A stretch of 64,000 nt of DNA from Paenibacillus pabuli NBRC 13638 (GTDB lineage Bacteria; Bacillota; Bacilli; Paenibacillales; Paenibacillaceae), in assembly GCF_001514495.1 (NCBI RefSeq), contig NZ_BCNM01000025.1, positions 1 through 64,000 on the forward strand, given 5' to 3'. The notes beneath the pieces are model-generated. The model was not told where the DNA came from. It did not search any database and saw only the letters and a program-made list of their open reading frames with translations. How positions within the stretch are numbered: position 1 is the stretch's first letter; each line of letters starts with the position of its first letter. Of this stretch, positions 17,493-26,015 are shown in pieces. A program made the translations under genes and the position numbers.

Positions 17493-18314
17493 ATGGGACA
17501 TCGTATTCAGTTTGACCGTTACCCGGGTGGCGTGATGAAGGCGTTAACGCTCAGTTATGACGATGGCGTGGTGCATGATCGTAGACTGGTGGAAATTTTC
17601 AATCAATATGGACTGCGGGGCACATTCAATCTGAATTCCGGCACCCTGGGCAAGTCTGGCCGGATCGAGACGACGGAAGTTGCAGAATTGTACGCCGGGC
17701 ATGAAGTAGCTGTACATACAGTCACTCATCCTACACTACCCTACGTCCCGGATGAATTGTTGACCGAGGAGATTATGGAAGATCGGAGAGCGCTGGAACA
17801 GCTTGTCGGTTATCCGGTACGAGGCATGGCCTACCCGAACGGGGGATATGACCGCTCGCTCAGCACCAAGCTCGAATGGCTTGGCATCGATTATGCCCGC
17901 ACGGTTGAATCGCACGGTAGATACACGCTGCCTGAGCGGCCGCTCGAATGGCATCCAACCTGCCACCATAACCATGATTTGATGACCCACGCCGAACGTT
18001 TTATCCAGCATACGAAGACAGGCACGCCACTCTTGTTGTATGTATGGGGTCACAGCTACGAATTCAATGATAACGACAACTGGCAGATTATCGAGCAGTT
18101 TGCTGAACAGATTGGCGGCCGGGGCGACATCTGGTACGCAACGAACATCGAAGTGATTGCTTACTGGAAAGCTGTCAAGCGTCTGGAATGTTCAGCAGAT
18201 CGATCCATCATCCATAACCCATCGGCCATCTCCGTTTGGTTTACGGCGGATCAGCAGGTGGTTGAGGTGAAGGCCGGAGAGACATTGCGACTAACCGAAC
18301 GCATCAAGGTATAG
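17493..18314 (+). CDS. Polysaccharide deacetylase-like protein (CE4/NodB fold)
   Basis: 273 aa, with NodB-fold motifs: LSYDDG (motif 1 Asp pair), EVAVHTVTHPTL (motif 2 metal His residues) and GMAYPNGGYD (motif 3). No signal peptide, so it probably acts on imported sugar fragments, removing acetyl groups that would block the neighbouring glycosidases. ATG 17493 has AGGAGGAGG ahead, 24 bases after the GH106-like gene and 14 bases before the probable start of the GH105-like gene, consistent with one transcript. The substrate is inferred from context. Confidence 0.85.
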   Translation: MGHRIQFDRYPGGVMKALTLSYDDGVVHDRRLVEIFNQYGLRGTFNLNSGTLGKSGRIETTEVAELYAGHEVAVHTVTHPTLPYVPDELLTEEIMEDRRALEQLVGYPVRGMAYPNGGYDRSLSTKLEWLGIDYARTVESHGRYTLPERPLEWHPTCHHNHDLMTHAERFIQHTKTGTPLLLYVWGHSYEFNDNDNWQIIEQFAEQIGGRGDIWYATNIEVIAYWKAVKRLECSADRSIIHNPSAISVWFTADQQVVEVKAGETLRLTERIKV

Positions 18315-18328
18315 GAAGGGAGCTGACG

Positions 18329-20548
18329 ATCATTCGTTATTTTCATGAGAACGAGGCGATTGCAGGCAGGGTGTATGATTCAATTCCGGATATTTTGACC
18401 ACGGTGGCGCAGCGTTACATTGGTGACCATCCGAAACACTCCTTTTTGTTCCGAGCGTACCATCGGGGAGGCTTCCGCAGATTTGGAGATTACCGTTATG
18501 ATCTGAATCTGGATGCCAAGTGGAATGAGGCTCGTGCAGGACAGTACGTGTACGTATGGGGCAAGTTATGGAGTAAGCAGGAGACTACATTGAATACGAG
18601 CTTGAACTGCTACAGTCCGGTAACGGTCTATGTGAACGGAGAAGAGATTTTCAAATCCGAGCTGCTGCAGGAGCTATTTCCCGAGCGCAGAACCCAGATT
18701 CCGATTTCCGTGAAATATGGCTGGAACGAGGTGCTGCTTTGTTTTGTGAAAACAGAGGTGGGATTCGGCGGAATCTATGGCACGGCTTCATTCAAAAATT
18801 TCCCGCTGCACTTCCTCACACCAGGTGTGGATCGCCATGGTCAGGAGGGCTGGTTGTACTCGGAACCAGTCGATGAACCCTTATCATCACTCCCTCGTGA
18901 TGGTATGACTGAAGCAGAAACAGGCCTCTCCTGGTATCCGCGGAGGAACTGGACAGAAGGGGAACAGAAGGCTGGAGCTTTCGCCAGAATCTTTGGTACA
19001 GAGCAGCCGGCTGTTGCATACGCATGGTCCAAACTGGATGTCATCCAACCGGGATCGTCACCTGTTCTTCTGCAAGGAAGTCATGAGGGTGCGCTCACTC
19101 TATACGTTGATGGCAAGAAAATATATGCTGCTGAGAAAAGCGGAAATTTCCGTATTGAGCTTCCCCGCCGCTACGGTCCATCTGATCTGGTGGCGAAGGG
19201 TGAGACCGAGGCTGGCAGCGAATTCTGGGGATTTACACTGGAAGAAGCGGAGACTTCCGGTTCAAAAGGCTGGAGATTGAGACCGCCTCATCCAGTTGCG
19301 GGATGCCCAGATGTATGGCTCTATACGGGCGTATTTGCTCCAGGCTCTGAGCCATCTCCTGCAGACATCGCCGTGACAGACACCGTGTTTGATGATGGAG
19401 CCAAAGGTGTGTATTGGCATGCAGATCTTCCCGAAACGAGTGTTCGTCCCTATTTGGAAAATACCCATTATGGCAAATGGAATTATCCACTCGGTGTGAC
19501 TCTGCTGGGGCTTCTTCAGATTGGACAGGAGTTGGGACGTGACGACTATATTCAGTATGTGCGGGACCATGTCGGCCTGAGTACGTCGTTTGACCGTTAT
19601 GCTCTATGGGATCGGGAAGGGTACGGCGCCGCGGGAATCAATAATCAGTTGTCTGCGATCGACAGTCTGGATGATTGCGGTTCGTTTGGCTCTACTTTGC
19701 TGGCAGCGATGGAATTTGGCGACATTCGTGGGGGGAGAGATACCGCAGATCGTATCGCGGGCTACATCACGGATGAGCAGGAACGCCTAGGCGACGGAGC
19801 CTTTTATCGTGTTCGTGGCAGCGGCGAGATGCGCCAGGAAACGATGTGGTGTGATGATCTGTATATGAGCACACCTTTTCTGATGCGATACGGTCAGTTG
19901 ACGGGGGATGCCTCTTACTGGGATGATGCGATCAATCAGTTCCTCATGTTCCGTAAATATCTGTACATTCCCGAACAGCAGATTATGTCCCATGTGTATG
20001 ATTTTGTGCGTGGACGGGCGACAGGCATTCCATGGGGGCGCGGAAACGGATGGGTTCTGTTTTCGCTAACCGAACTATTATCGATTCTGCCGAGTGGACA
20101 CGTCAAACGGCCTGAACTGCTGAGCTTCTACCGGAATTTATGTCAGGGCTATCTGGCGCTGCAAGGTGAAAATGGACTCTGGCATCAGGTGCTGAACCGC
20201 ACGGATTCGTATGAGGAAACCTCCTGCACGTCGATGTTTATCTACGCCTTTGCCCGCGGCATCCGTGAAGGCTGGCTGGAGCAGCCAGAGGCCTATCTGG
20301 AAGCGGTGCGCCGAGGATGGGAAGGCATAACCCATCTGTCCATTGATTATAAAGGCAATGTGTACGGTGTATGCCGGGGTTCCGGTTATTCCTTTACCGC
20401 CCTCTATTACCGGGATGATCTCGGCTGGATTCTAAACGATACGCATGGTATTGGCATTGTGCTCTTGGCCGGGATTGAGGTGTATAAAATGAACCGGCAG
20501 CTAAGCCGAAATTCGCTCGACTCTTCGGTTACAGCCGCACAATACTAG
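18329..20548 (+). CDS. GH105-type unsaturated glycuronyl hydrolase with N-terminal beta domain
   Basis: The C-terminal 380 residues are a YteR/YesR-like alpha/alpha barrel: HYGKWNYPLG, MWCDDLYMSTPFL (general acid/base Asp), WGRGNGWVLFSL, YEETSCTSMF. GH105 enzymes hydrate the unsaturated galacturonyl end of oligosaccharides made by pectate or rhamnogalacturonan lyases. About 330 residues of beta-sandwich-like sequence precede the barrel. Start choice is unusual: the ribosome site AGGAAGGGAG (18313-18322) is followed at normal spacing by ATC 18329 (reading M/I-I-R-Y-F-H-E-N-E), with no ATG, GTG or TTG until GTG 18371, which has no proper site. I take ATC 18329 as probable start (739 aa); the conservative choice is 18371 (725 aa). 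Last gene of the locus. Confidence 0.88.
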   Translation: MIRYFHENEAIAGRVYDSIPDILTTVAQRYIGDHPKHSFLFRAYHRGGFRRFGDYRYDLNLDAKWNEARAGQYVYVWGKLWSKQETTLNTSLNCYSPVTVYVNGEEIFKSELLQELFPERRTQIPISVKYGWNEVLLCFVKTEVGFGGIYGTASFKNFPLHFLTPGVDRHGQEGWLYSEPVDEPLSSLPRDGMTEAETGLSWYPRRNWTEGEQKAGAFARIFGTEQPAVAYAWSKLDVIQPGSSPVLLQGSHEGALTLYVDGKKIYAAEKSGNFRIELPRRYGPSDLVAKGETEAGSEFWGFTLEEAETSGSKGWRLRPPHPVAGCPDVWLYTGVFAPGSEPSPADIAVTDTVFDDGAKGVYWHADLPETSVRPYLENTHYGKWNYPLGVTLLGLLQIGQELGRDDYIQYVRDHVGLSTSFDRYALWDREGYGAAGINNQLSAIDSLDDCGSFGSTLLAAMEFGDIRGGRDTADRIAGYITDEQERLGDGAFYRVRGSGEMRQETMWCDDLYMSTPFLMRYGQLTGDASYWDDAINQFLMFRKYLYIPEQQIMSHVYDFVRGRATGIPWGRGNGWVLFSLTELLSILPSGHVKRPELLSFYRNLCQGYLALQGENGLWHQVLNRTDSYEETSCTSMFIYAFARGIREGWLEQPEAYLEAVRRGWEGITHLSIDYKGNVYGVCRGSGYSFTALYYRDDLGWILNDTHGIGIVLLAGIEVYKMNRQLSRNSLDSSVTAAQY

Positions 20549-20591
20549 TACAGCAACCATATGTTCATCTGCACACAGCCTAACAAAAAAT

Positions 20592-20625
20592 AAAAGCGGC
20601 ACAGCCTCAAGGCTTGCCGCTTTTT
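20592..20625. terminator. Bidirectional terminator between GH105-like and DUF72 genes
   Basis: AAAAGCGGCA and TGCCGCTTTTT flank a short loop that itself can pair (AGCCT/AGGCT). A/T runs on both sides let it serve the converging genes. Confidence 0.85.
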
Positions 20626-20672
20626 CGTTATGAATGGAAATATTCAGTTCAGATTCCGAATTAAACATGTGG

Positions 20673-21548
20673 TTAAAACAACTCCAATTGCTCTGGTCCG
20701 TCTTCCTCTTCCGGCTCCGTTCGATCAGGGAAGGGCTTCACAGGCTGCTCCAGCAGCTCCATCATCATCTGAGCGTTGGCAGCGGCGTCGCCGCCAGAGT
20801 TGTTGTTGAAAATCACATAAACATCCTTGCTCTGCTCCTGCAATTTCTCCAGATAACCCTTCCATTCCAGCAACTCGTCCTGGTTATAGCGATATAAATA
20901 ACGGGTCTCGCGCCAATTGGGTGCACCATTTTGGTGCCAGCCTGATACGTTGCGCCCATGCATGCGCACCAGCGTCATCTCGGCATCGGTAGCCTCCGGT
21001 ACAATGGGAATAGAGCCCGGGCCCGCCTGAGGCTCATCACAGACGCTGTGAATCCAGCCCTGCTCTTTCAGAAATGCCAGCGTCCGTTCACGCATACCCG
21101 CTTCATACCAACTGCGATGACGAAATTCGAGGGCACACGGGATGCCTTCCATTCTAAGCTTTACTTCACGCAGTTCAGTGACGTTGTCCCGATTGCATTC
21201 AAACCACGGCGGGTATTGGAACAGGGCCGCTTGCATCTTGCCTGCTTCCATGACGGGCTCCAGGGACTCCCGAAAAGCTTTATACATCTCCGAGGTACTC
21301 GCGAAATAGGGTTTTCCCCGCAGATGCCCTGTCATCCCCTGATAGGCTTTGACGATAAAAGCAAAGGATTCCGGCGTCTCCGCTGCCCAGCGTGCCATCC
21401 GGTCCCGAGGCTGAACGGCGTAGAAGGAACTGTCTACCTCTACGGTCGTAAAATATTGTCCATACAGACGGAGCTTGTCTTTTGCTTTGGTACGATTGGG
21501 ATATAGATCTTCCTGATCTCCCCAGCCCGTTAGTCCAATCCGAATCAT
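20673..21548 (-). CDS. DUF72 (YecE-like) protein
   Basis: 291 aa, DUF72 family, a TIM-barrel fold of unknown activity. Recognisable segments are IRIGLTGWGDQEDLYP at the N-terminus, VEVDSSFYA, FQYPPWF, ALEFRHRSW and VRMHGRN. An acidic, Pro-rich tail follows. The start ATG (complement of 21546-21548) is preceded by AGGAGG at 8 bases; an upstream GTG overlaps that site. It is convergent with the sugar locus and not obviously part of it. Confidence 0.9.
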   Translation of the reverse strand: MIRIGLTGWGDQEDLYPNRTKAKDKLRLYGQYFTTVEVDSSFYAVQPRDRMARWAAETPESFAFIVKAYQGMTGHLRGKPYFASTSEMYKAFRESLEPVMEAGKMQAALFQYPPWFECNRDNVTELREVKLRMEGIPCALEFRHRSWYEAGMRERTLAFLKEQGWIHSVCDEPQAGPGSIPIVPEATDAEMTLVRMHGRNVSGWHQNGAPNWRETRYLYRYNQDELLEWKGYLEKLQEQSKDVYVIFNNNSGGDAAANAQMMMELLEQPVKPFPDRTEPEEEDGPEQLELF

Positions 21549-21694
21549 GATTAACACCTCCTGCTGCTTCTCCTGTCAACGTTATTCGATATCAATCATA
21601 TATGTATAGTTAACCGATTCGCGGGGGTCTGACTATGTTTAACATTATATCGTGTGGTTTCCAGCCGTTCAATGCGCATGATTCGTGGGGATTT

Positions 21695-21723
21695 TTGAGT
21701 TTGAAGGATAAAGACGATACAAT
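21695..21723 (+). promoter_or_regulatory. Candidate SigmaA promoter for the methyltransferase/MBL pair
   Basis: TTGAGT (-35), a 17-base spacer and TACAAT (-10), ending about 88 bases before the ATG at 21811. Confidence 0.4.
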
Positions 21724-21810
21724 GACTAAAAGCTATGGAGAACAGATCCGGCTGGTATAACAGCGTATTACCGATCGTTGGGCCAGTGACCATGTGGAGG
21801 GCGATATGTA

Positions 21811-22554
21811 ATGATGGAATGGTATGAAAAAAGTTTTGGAGAAGACTACCTTCTGGTGTACAACCATCGGGATGTGCAAGGTGCATATCACGAAGTACAT
21901 AAAATGATCAACTGGCTAAAGCTTGAGCCAAAGTCTCGGGTCCTTGATCTGTGCTGTGGTATGGGCCGACATTCTCTGGCTCTTGCTGACGCTGGTTACC
22001 AGGTGACCGGTGTCGACCTGTCTGATGTGCTTCTGCGTGAAGCACGCAGCATGGACACCGAACATCGTGTAGAGTGGTATCACGCCGATATGCGTGAGCT
22101 TCCCCTGAAAGGCGGATTTGACGCCGTGGTTAACCTGTTTACCTCATTCGGTTATTTCCGGGAGGATGGAGAGCAGCTTCGGGTATTACGCGCAATTCAT
22201 CGTATGCTGAAGCCGGGGGGCAGCTATATTATTGATTTTATGAACACGGCTTATGTGACTCGCCATCTGGTACAGCATTCAACACGGGAAACTGAAGGAC
22301 AGAATATTGAGGAGTTTCGCAAGATCCAGGACGGATTTGTACAAAAAGAAATTCACATTACCGATACCGCATCAGGCCAAAAACCGCGAATCTATCAGGA
22401 ACGCGTCAAGCTGTACACCCGTGAACAACTAAGTGATCTGCTTCACGAGGCAGGGCTGATGGTGGATCAGGTACATGGGGGTTATGATGAAGAAAAGTAC
22501 GATGAGCAGACATCCCCACGGATGATTTTTGTCGGCCATCGGCCTGTGCAGTAG
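21811..22554 (+). CDS. Class I SAM-dependent methyltransferase
   Basis: 247 aa with a Rossmann methyltransferase core. VLDLCCGMGRHSLALADAG is motif I, GVDLS is the acidic end of strand 2, and WYHADMRELP and FTSFGYF follow. The N-terminal YEKSFGEDYLLVYNHRD is typical of the small YqeM/cyclopropane-synthase-like methyltransferases of Bacillales. The substrate is not predictable. GGAGG lies 10 bases before ATG 21811. It is followed after 18 bases by the metallo-beta-lactamase gene, probably one transcript. Confidence 0.88.
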   Translation: MMEWYEKSFGEDYLLVYNHRDVQGAYHEVHKMINWLKLEPKSRVLDLCCGMGRHSLALADAGYQVTGVDLSDVLLREARSMDTEHRVEWYHADMRELPLKGGFDAVVNLFTSFGYFREDGEQLRVLRAIHRMLKPGGSYIIDFMNTAYVTRHLVQHSTRETEGQNIEEFRKIQDGFVQKEIHITDTASGQKPRIYQERVKLYTREQLSDLLHEAGLMVDQVHGGYDEEKYDEQTSPRMIFVGHRPVQ

Positions 22555-22572
22555 AGTTGGAGGAGAATATCA

Positions 22573-23565
22573 ATGAAGCGTACGGAAGCCATTTCCATGC
22601 CAGTGGGCATAGATCGAATTAAGATTACCATGTCATTTCCCCTGCGTTGGGTGAACAGTTATGTGCTCCATGAACCGGAGGGAACCATAACGATCGTTGA
22701 CCCGGGACCACGCAGCCCTGAAACGGAACAGGAGTGGCAGGATGCACTCGCCGGTTTAAATTTATCTTTTCAGGATATTAAGCAAGTTGTGCTTACCCAC
22801 CATCATCCCGATCACATAGGGTTGTCCGGCTGGATACAGCAGCAAACGGGTGTACCCGTTCGAATGTCCACACGCTCTCGCCAGGAGGCAGATTATATGT
22901 GGGGTCCTGAAGCGACCATCAACACCGTGCTGCCTGAATATTATGGTCGTCATGGGATGCCGGCAGAAAAGACGGAGCAGATCCGCGAACATTTGGAGGG
23001 GTTTGATTCACAGATTACGCCACTTCCGGTTGTGACACCGATTGAAGATGGAGAGTGGCTGGATATGGGCGGGAAAAAGTGGATTGCGATAGAGACCGGT
23101 GGACATTCACCAGGGCATCTATCCTTTTATGCTCCCGACACCAGGGAGATCTTGTGTGGAGATGCTGTATTACCGCAGATTTCGCCAAATGTCAGCCTGC
23201 AGCCGGGAAGTGATGACCAGCCTTTATTGTCTTATCTGGAAGGTTTGCATCGATTGGGAGCACTGGATATAGCACTGGCGTATCCAGGACATCGGAATCC
23301 GTTTGCCCACTTCTCTGATCGAACGGTCCATCTGCTCGCTCATCATGAAGAGCGCCTTCAGAAGATGAACGAGCGAATCCATGAGGCACCTGCAAGCGCG
23401 TATGATATCTGTGTATTCATGTTCGGCGATCGGTTGGGAACACATCAGCTTCGCTTTGCGATGAGCGAGACGTTGGCACATCTGCAGGAATTGATTCGGC
23501 GGGAGCGTATTGTACTGGAGCAGCAGCCGGACGGAGTGTTCGTTTTTAGGGAAGACATCCATTAG
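22573..23565 (+). CDS. Metallo-beta-lactamase-fold hydrolase
   Basis: 330 aa. The metal motif LTHHHPDHIG (HHxxDH layout) and the later ligands GGHSPGHLSFY, LCGDAVLP and AYPGHRNP are all in place, so it should bind two metals and hydrolyse an ester, thioester or similar bond. A C-terminal helical tail (about 80 residues) resembles the accessory domain of GloB/YcbL-like and LACTB2-like enzymes. A strong ribosome site (GGAGGAG) precedes ATG 22573, and the gene is probably cotranscribed with the methyltransferase upstream. The natural substrate is unknown. Confidence 0.9.
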   Translation: MKRTEAISMPVGIDRIKITMSFPLRWVNSYVLHEPEGTITIVDPGPRSPETEQEWQDALAGLNLSFQDIKQVVLTHHHPDHIGLSGWIQQQTGVPVRMSTRSRQEADYMWGPEATINTVLPEYYGRHGMPAEKTEQIREHLEGFDSQITPLPVVTPIEDGEWLDMGGKKWIAIETGGHSPGHLSFYAPDTREILCGDAVLPQISPNVSLQPGSDDQPLLSYLEGLHRLGALDIALAYPGHRNPFAHFSDRTVHLLAHHEERLQKMNERIHEAPASAYDICVFMFGDRLGTHQLRFAMSETLAHLQELIRRERIVLEQQPDGVFVFREDIH

Positions 23566-23580
23566 GATTATACGAATGTA

Positions 23581-23624
23581 AAAGACTTTGAAGCAGGGAA
23601 GCATCCTGTTCAGGGTCTTTTTTT
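23581..23624 (+). terminator. Terminator after the MBL gene
   Basis: AAAGAC...GTCTTT with an inner GAAGCAGG/CCTGTTC stem, followed by a T-tract. Confidence 0.8.
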
Positions 23625-23744
23625 GCGTGTGACCACTTAAATGTTATAAAGCTTTAGCCTCTCTTAACCCTTCATTCATCTTCTTTTAAGCCAGCGATTT
23701 TATGATACATGCATGAACTTCGCCAGAGAAAGAAGGGAAGAGCA

Positions 23745-24140
23745 ATGACCAGGAAAAAGCGAAATCAATGGAGAAAATGGCAAGCCTCAGCGGCAGCAAC
23801 CCTGACCGTGGCTGCACTCTTTCAATATGTAAGAACTTCTGATGCCTTTGATGCTGCTTATGCAGCGGCTAATGGCACTGATATAAGCAGTACAGCTTCA
23901 ACTCAGGTGGATACGCAGGATGATGTCATGGATGAATGGACGAACAATACAAATAACCATTCCAATCCACCGTCCAATGAAGGCTATAGCGCAGATGAGG
24001 GAACGACCGATGGAAGCCATACGATCGTTCCGGATCAAGGCAGGTCATCGGGCAGCTGGATTTCAGGTCAGAGCAGCAATCAGGATACGGACTCCGGATA
24101 TAGCGGTGGCCATTACCAGTCACGGACAGGTGCATCATGA
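23745..24140 (+). CDS. Small membrane-anchored Ser/Asp/Asn-rich protein ahead of apbE
   Basis: 131 aa. A basic N-terminus (MTRKKRNQWRKW) and one hydrophobic segment (about 12-32) suggest a signal anchor. The rest is low-complexity and polar, ending in SRTGAS. ATG 23745 follows AGAAGGGAAG. The stop overlaps the ApbE start (ATGA), implying tight coupling. In comparable Firmicute operons this position often encodes an FMN-binding-domain protein that ApbE flavinylates on a (S/T)GA(S/T)xT motif. Here only TGAS appears at the very end, so it may be a truncated or diverged partner. No function can be assigned. Confidence 0.65.
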   Translation: MTRKKRNQWRKWQASAAATLTVAALFQYVRTSDAFDAAYAAANGTDISSTASTQVDTQDDVMDEWTNNTNNHSNPPSNEGYSADEGTTDGSHTIVPDQGRSSGSWISGQSSNQDTDSGYSGGHYQSRTGAS

Positions 24141-25180
24141 GCCGCACGGAGCAAGTCTCCCGTCTACTCAAGTTCCGCTTTCGGGCGATGAACACGGACG
24201 TGGATGTCCAGTTGGCAGCCGGGCGTGAAGAGGCAGAGCATGCAGCAGCGCTGGTGAAAAATTGGTTCGAAACCCAGGAACAGCGCTTCAGCCGATTTGT
24301 GGCAGATAGTGAATTGAATCGTCTGAATCGCTGTGCAGGATGGATGCCGATCTCCGCAGCAATGGATGAAGTGTTAAGTTTGGCATACGGTTATATGGGG
24401 CAGACGGAAGGGATTTTCCAACCAGGTATTTCGCAGGCTCTTCGTACTTCCGGTTATGATGTCAGCTTTGAGCAAGTACAACAAAGACATCTTCGGCAAT
24501 CAGGAACCGACCGCACATTGGATAATCAACATGCAGATATAACAGGAATGCGTAAAGAAGAACATGACTATAGCCGTCCAGGCTGGATTCAACGGGAAGG
24601 CAGCCGATTGGTTCATAAGGACCCTGGGACTGAGCTGGACCTTGGAGGCATTGTTAAGGGCTGGGCTGTTGAGCGTATCGCCGATTGGCTGCAACGTACA
24701 CTTCATATTCCGGCCGGATTAATTAATGCAGGTGGGGATATTCAGGCATGGGGGACAACACTTCATCCGATGTGGTCCGTGCAAGTCACCGATCCTTTTC
24801 AGGAGGAGCGTAATCTGATAGGGAGAATTCAATTGAGGAAAGGTGCGGTTGCCACTTCTGGGATTGTGCGAAGACAGTGGCTGAATACGGACGGAAGCCG
24901 ATCTCATCACTTAATTGATCCCCGGACGATGGAGCCAGCGGATACGGATGTGCTGCAGTGTACCGTTCTGGGCCAGCATGCATCGCAATGTGAGATTATT
25001 GCCAAGACGGTCTGCATTTGGGGAAGTGCGGAGGCAGTAGGCTGGTTAAACCGACATTATGATCGGCATGATGTCCTGTGGATGACTCGGGATGGAAGCA
25101 CTTATTTTAGAGGAAATACCGATACGTTCGCTGAACGCTGGCCTGGTTTCGATCCGGATCACCGCTTCAGTCTTATATAA
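24137..25180 (+). CDS. apbE: FAD:protein FMN transferase (ApbE family)
   Basis: 347 aa. ApbE attaches FMN from FAD to a Ser/Thr of target proteins. Family signatures are FRAMNTDVDVQL near the N-terminus, TEGIFQPGIS, ELDLGGIVKGWAVERI (the DxGGIxKG core) and LINAGGDIQAWG, then GAVATSGIVRR. There is no clear signal peptide or lipobox, so this copy may act on the cytoplasmic face or be exported by an unseen route. Its start overlaps the small anchored protein by 4 bases, and a haem-type membrane protein gene follows after 33 bases, making a three-gene extracellular-electron-transfer-like module. Confidence 0.9.
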   Translation: MSRTEQVSRLLKFRFRAMNTDVDVQLAAGREEAEHAAALVKNWFETQEQRFSRFVADSELNRLNRCAGWMPISAAMDEVLSLAYGYMGQTEGIFQPGISQALRTSGYDVSFEQVQQRHLRQSGTDRTLDNQHADITGMRKEEHDYSRPGWIQREGSRLVHKDPGTELDLGGIVKGWAVERIADWLQRTLHIPAGLINAGGDIQAWGTTLHPMWSVQVTDPFQEERNLIGRIQLRKGAVATSGIVRRQWLNTDGSRSHHLIDPRTMEPADTDVLQCTVLGQHASQCEIIAKTVCIWGSAEAVGWLNRHYDRHDVLWMTRDGSTYFRGNTDTFAERWPGFDPDHRFSLI

Positions 25181-25213
25181 ACGACAAGTCTATCAGATAT
25201 GGGGGAGCCGGTT

Positions 25214-25867
25214 ATGGCACAATGGATTGTAGATTACCTGCCAACGTGGAATATCATTCGTATCAGTGGGATAGCCGCTTATGTACTGCTCTTTGCCGGT
25301 GTGTTTCTGGGGATTGCCCAAGGGATGCCCCTTGCTAAAGGGAAACCCAAAGCGGCCATGTTTAAATGGCATACCCGAACGACCTGGCTCGCCTTTGGAC
25401 TTGGACTCGTGCATGCACTAACCCTATATATTGATCACTATAGCCCACTTACCTGGAGTGAACTGCTCATTCCGTTTACGGCTTCAGTGCATCCCATCGG
25501 CAGCGGATTGGGCACGTTATCCATGTATGGTTTGGTCATTGTACTGCTATCCAGCGATCTGCGTAACAAGCTTGGGCGCAAATGGTGGTTTATGTTCCAC
25601 ATGCTGTCTTATCCCGTATTCATCGGTCTGTTATTCCATGGTATGGTTACCGGCTCCGATTCAGGCAATGTACTTATGCGCCTGATGTACGTATTCACCG
25701 GATTGAGCATACTTGGTATTACTTTGCTTCGGGGGTTGCTGCGAGAACGCAAGGGCCCTGAAATTACAATTGGACCTAGTCGTTTACAGCCTAAGCCGGC
25801 AGCGAAACAGCAATGGGCAGAGGCGTATCGTTTGGCGGGAGCGGGGAGACAGGAGCATTTGAAATAG
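25214..25867 (+). CDS. Ferric reductase-like transmembrane protein
   Basis: 217 aa with about six membrane helices. Four His residues sit in helices as expected for two bis-His haems: FKWHTRT, LVHALTLY, FMFHMLSYP and LLFHGMV. This is the ferric-reductase-like membrane domain without FAD/NAD domains, like MsrQ/YedZ-type quinone-to-flavoprotein electron carriers. ATG 25214 is chosen because GGGGGAG lies at good spacing; ATG 25199 overlaps that site. Together with ApbE it probably passes electrons across the membrane to a flavinylated partner. Confidence 0.85.
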   Translation: MAQWIVDYLPTWNIIRISGIAAYVLLFAGVFLGIAQGMPLAKGKPKAAMFKWHTRTTWLAFGLGLVHALTLYIDHYSPLTWSELLIPFTASVHPIGSGLGTLSMYGLVIVLLSSDLRNKLGRKWWFMFHMLSYPVFIGLLFHGMVTGSDSGNVLMRLMYVFTGLSILGITLLRGLLRERKGPEITIGPSRLQPKPAAKQQWAEAYRLAGAGRQEHLK

Positions 25868-25920
25868 GGTTGTGCAAAAGAAATGAGTATAAACAAAAGA
25901 ATGGAGCATACACAAAAGAA

Positions 25921-25942
25921 GCGGCCCGAAGGCCGCCTTTTT
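25921..25942. terminator. Terminator between ferric reductase-like and pgpA genes
   Basis: GCGGCC-CGAA-GGCCGC followed by CTTTTT; a stable tetraloop hairpin between converging genes. Confidence 0.85.
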
Positions 25943-26015
25943 GTCATGATCAGAATAAGTCTGAAAGTTGAAGTACTTCGCTCGTTCATCTCCAACTTCC
26001 TAATAAACAAGCAAG

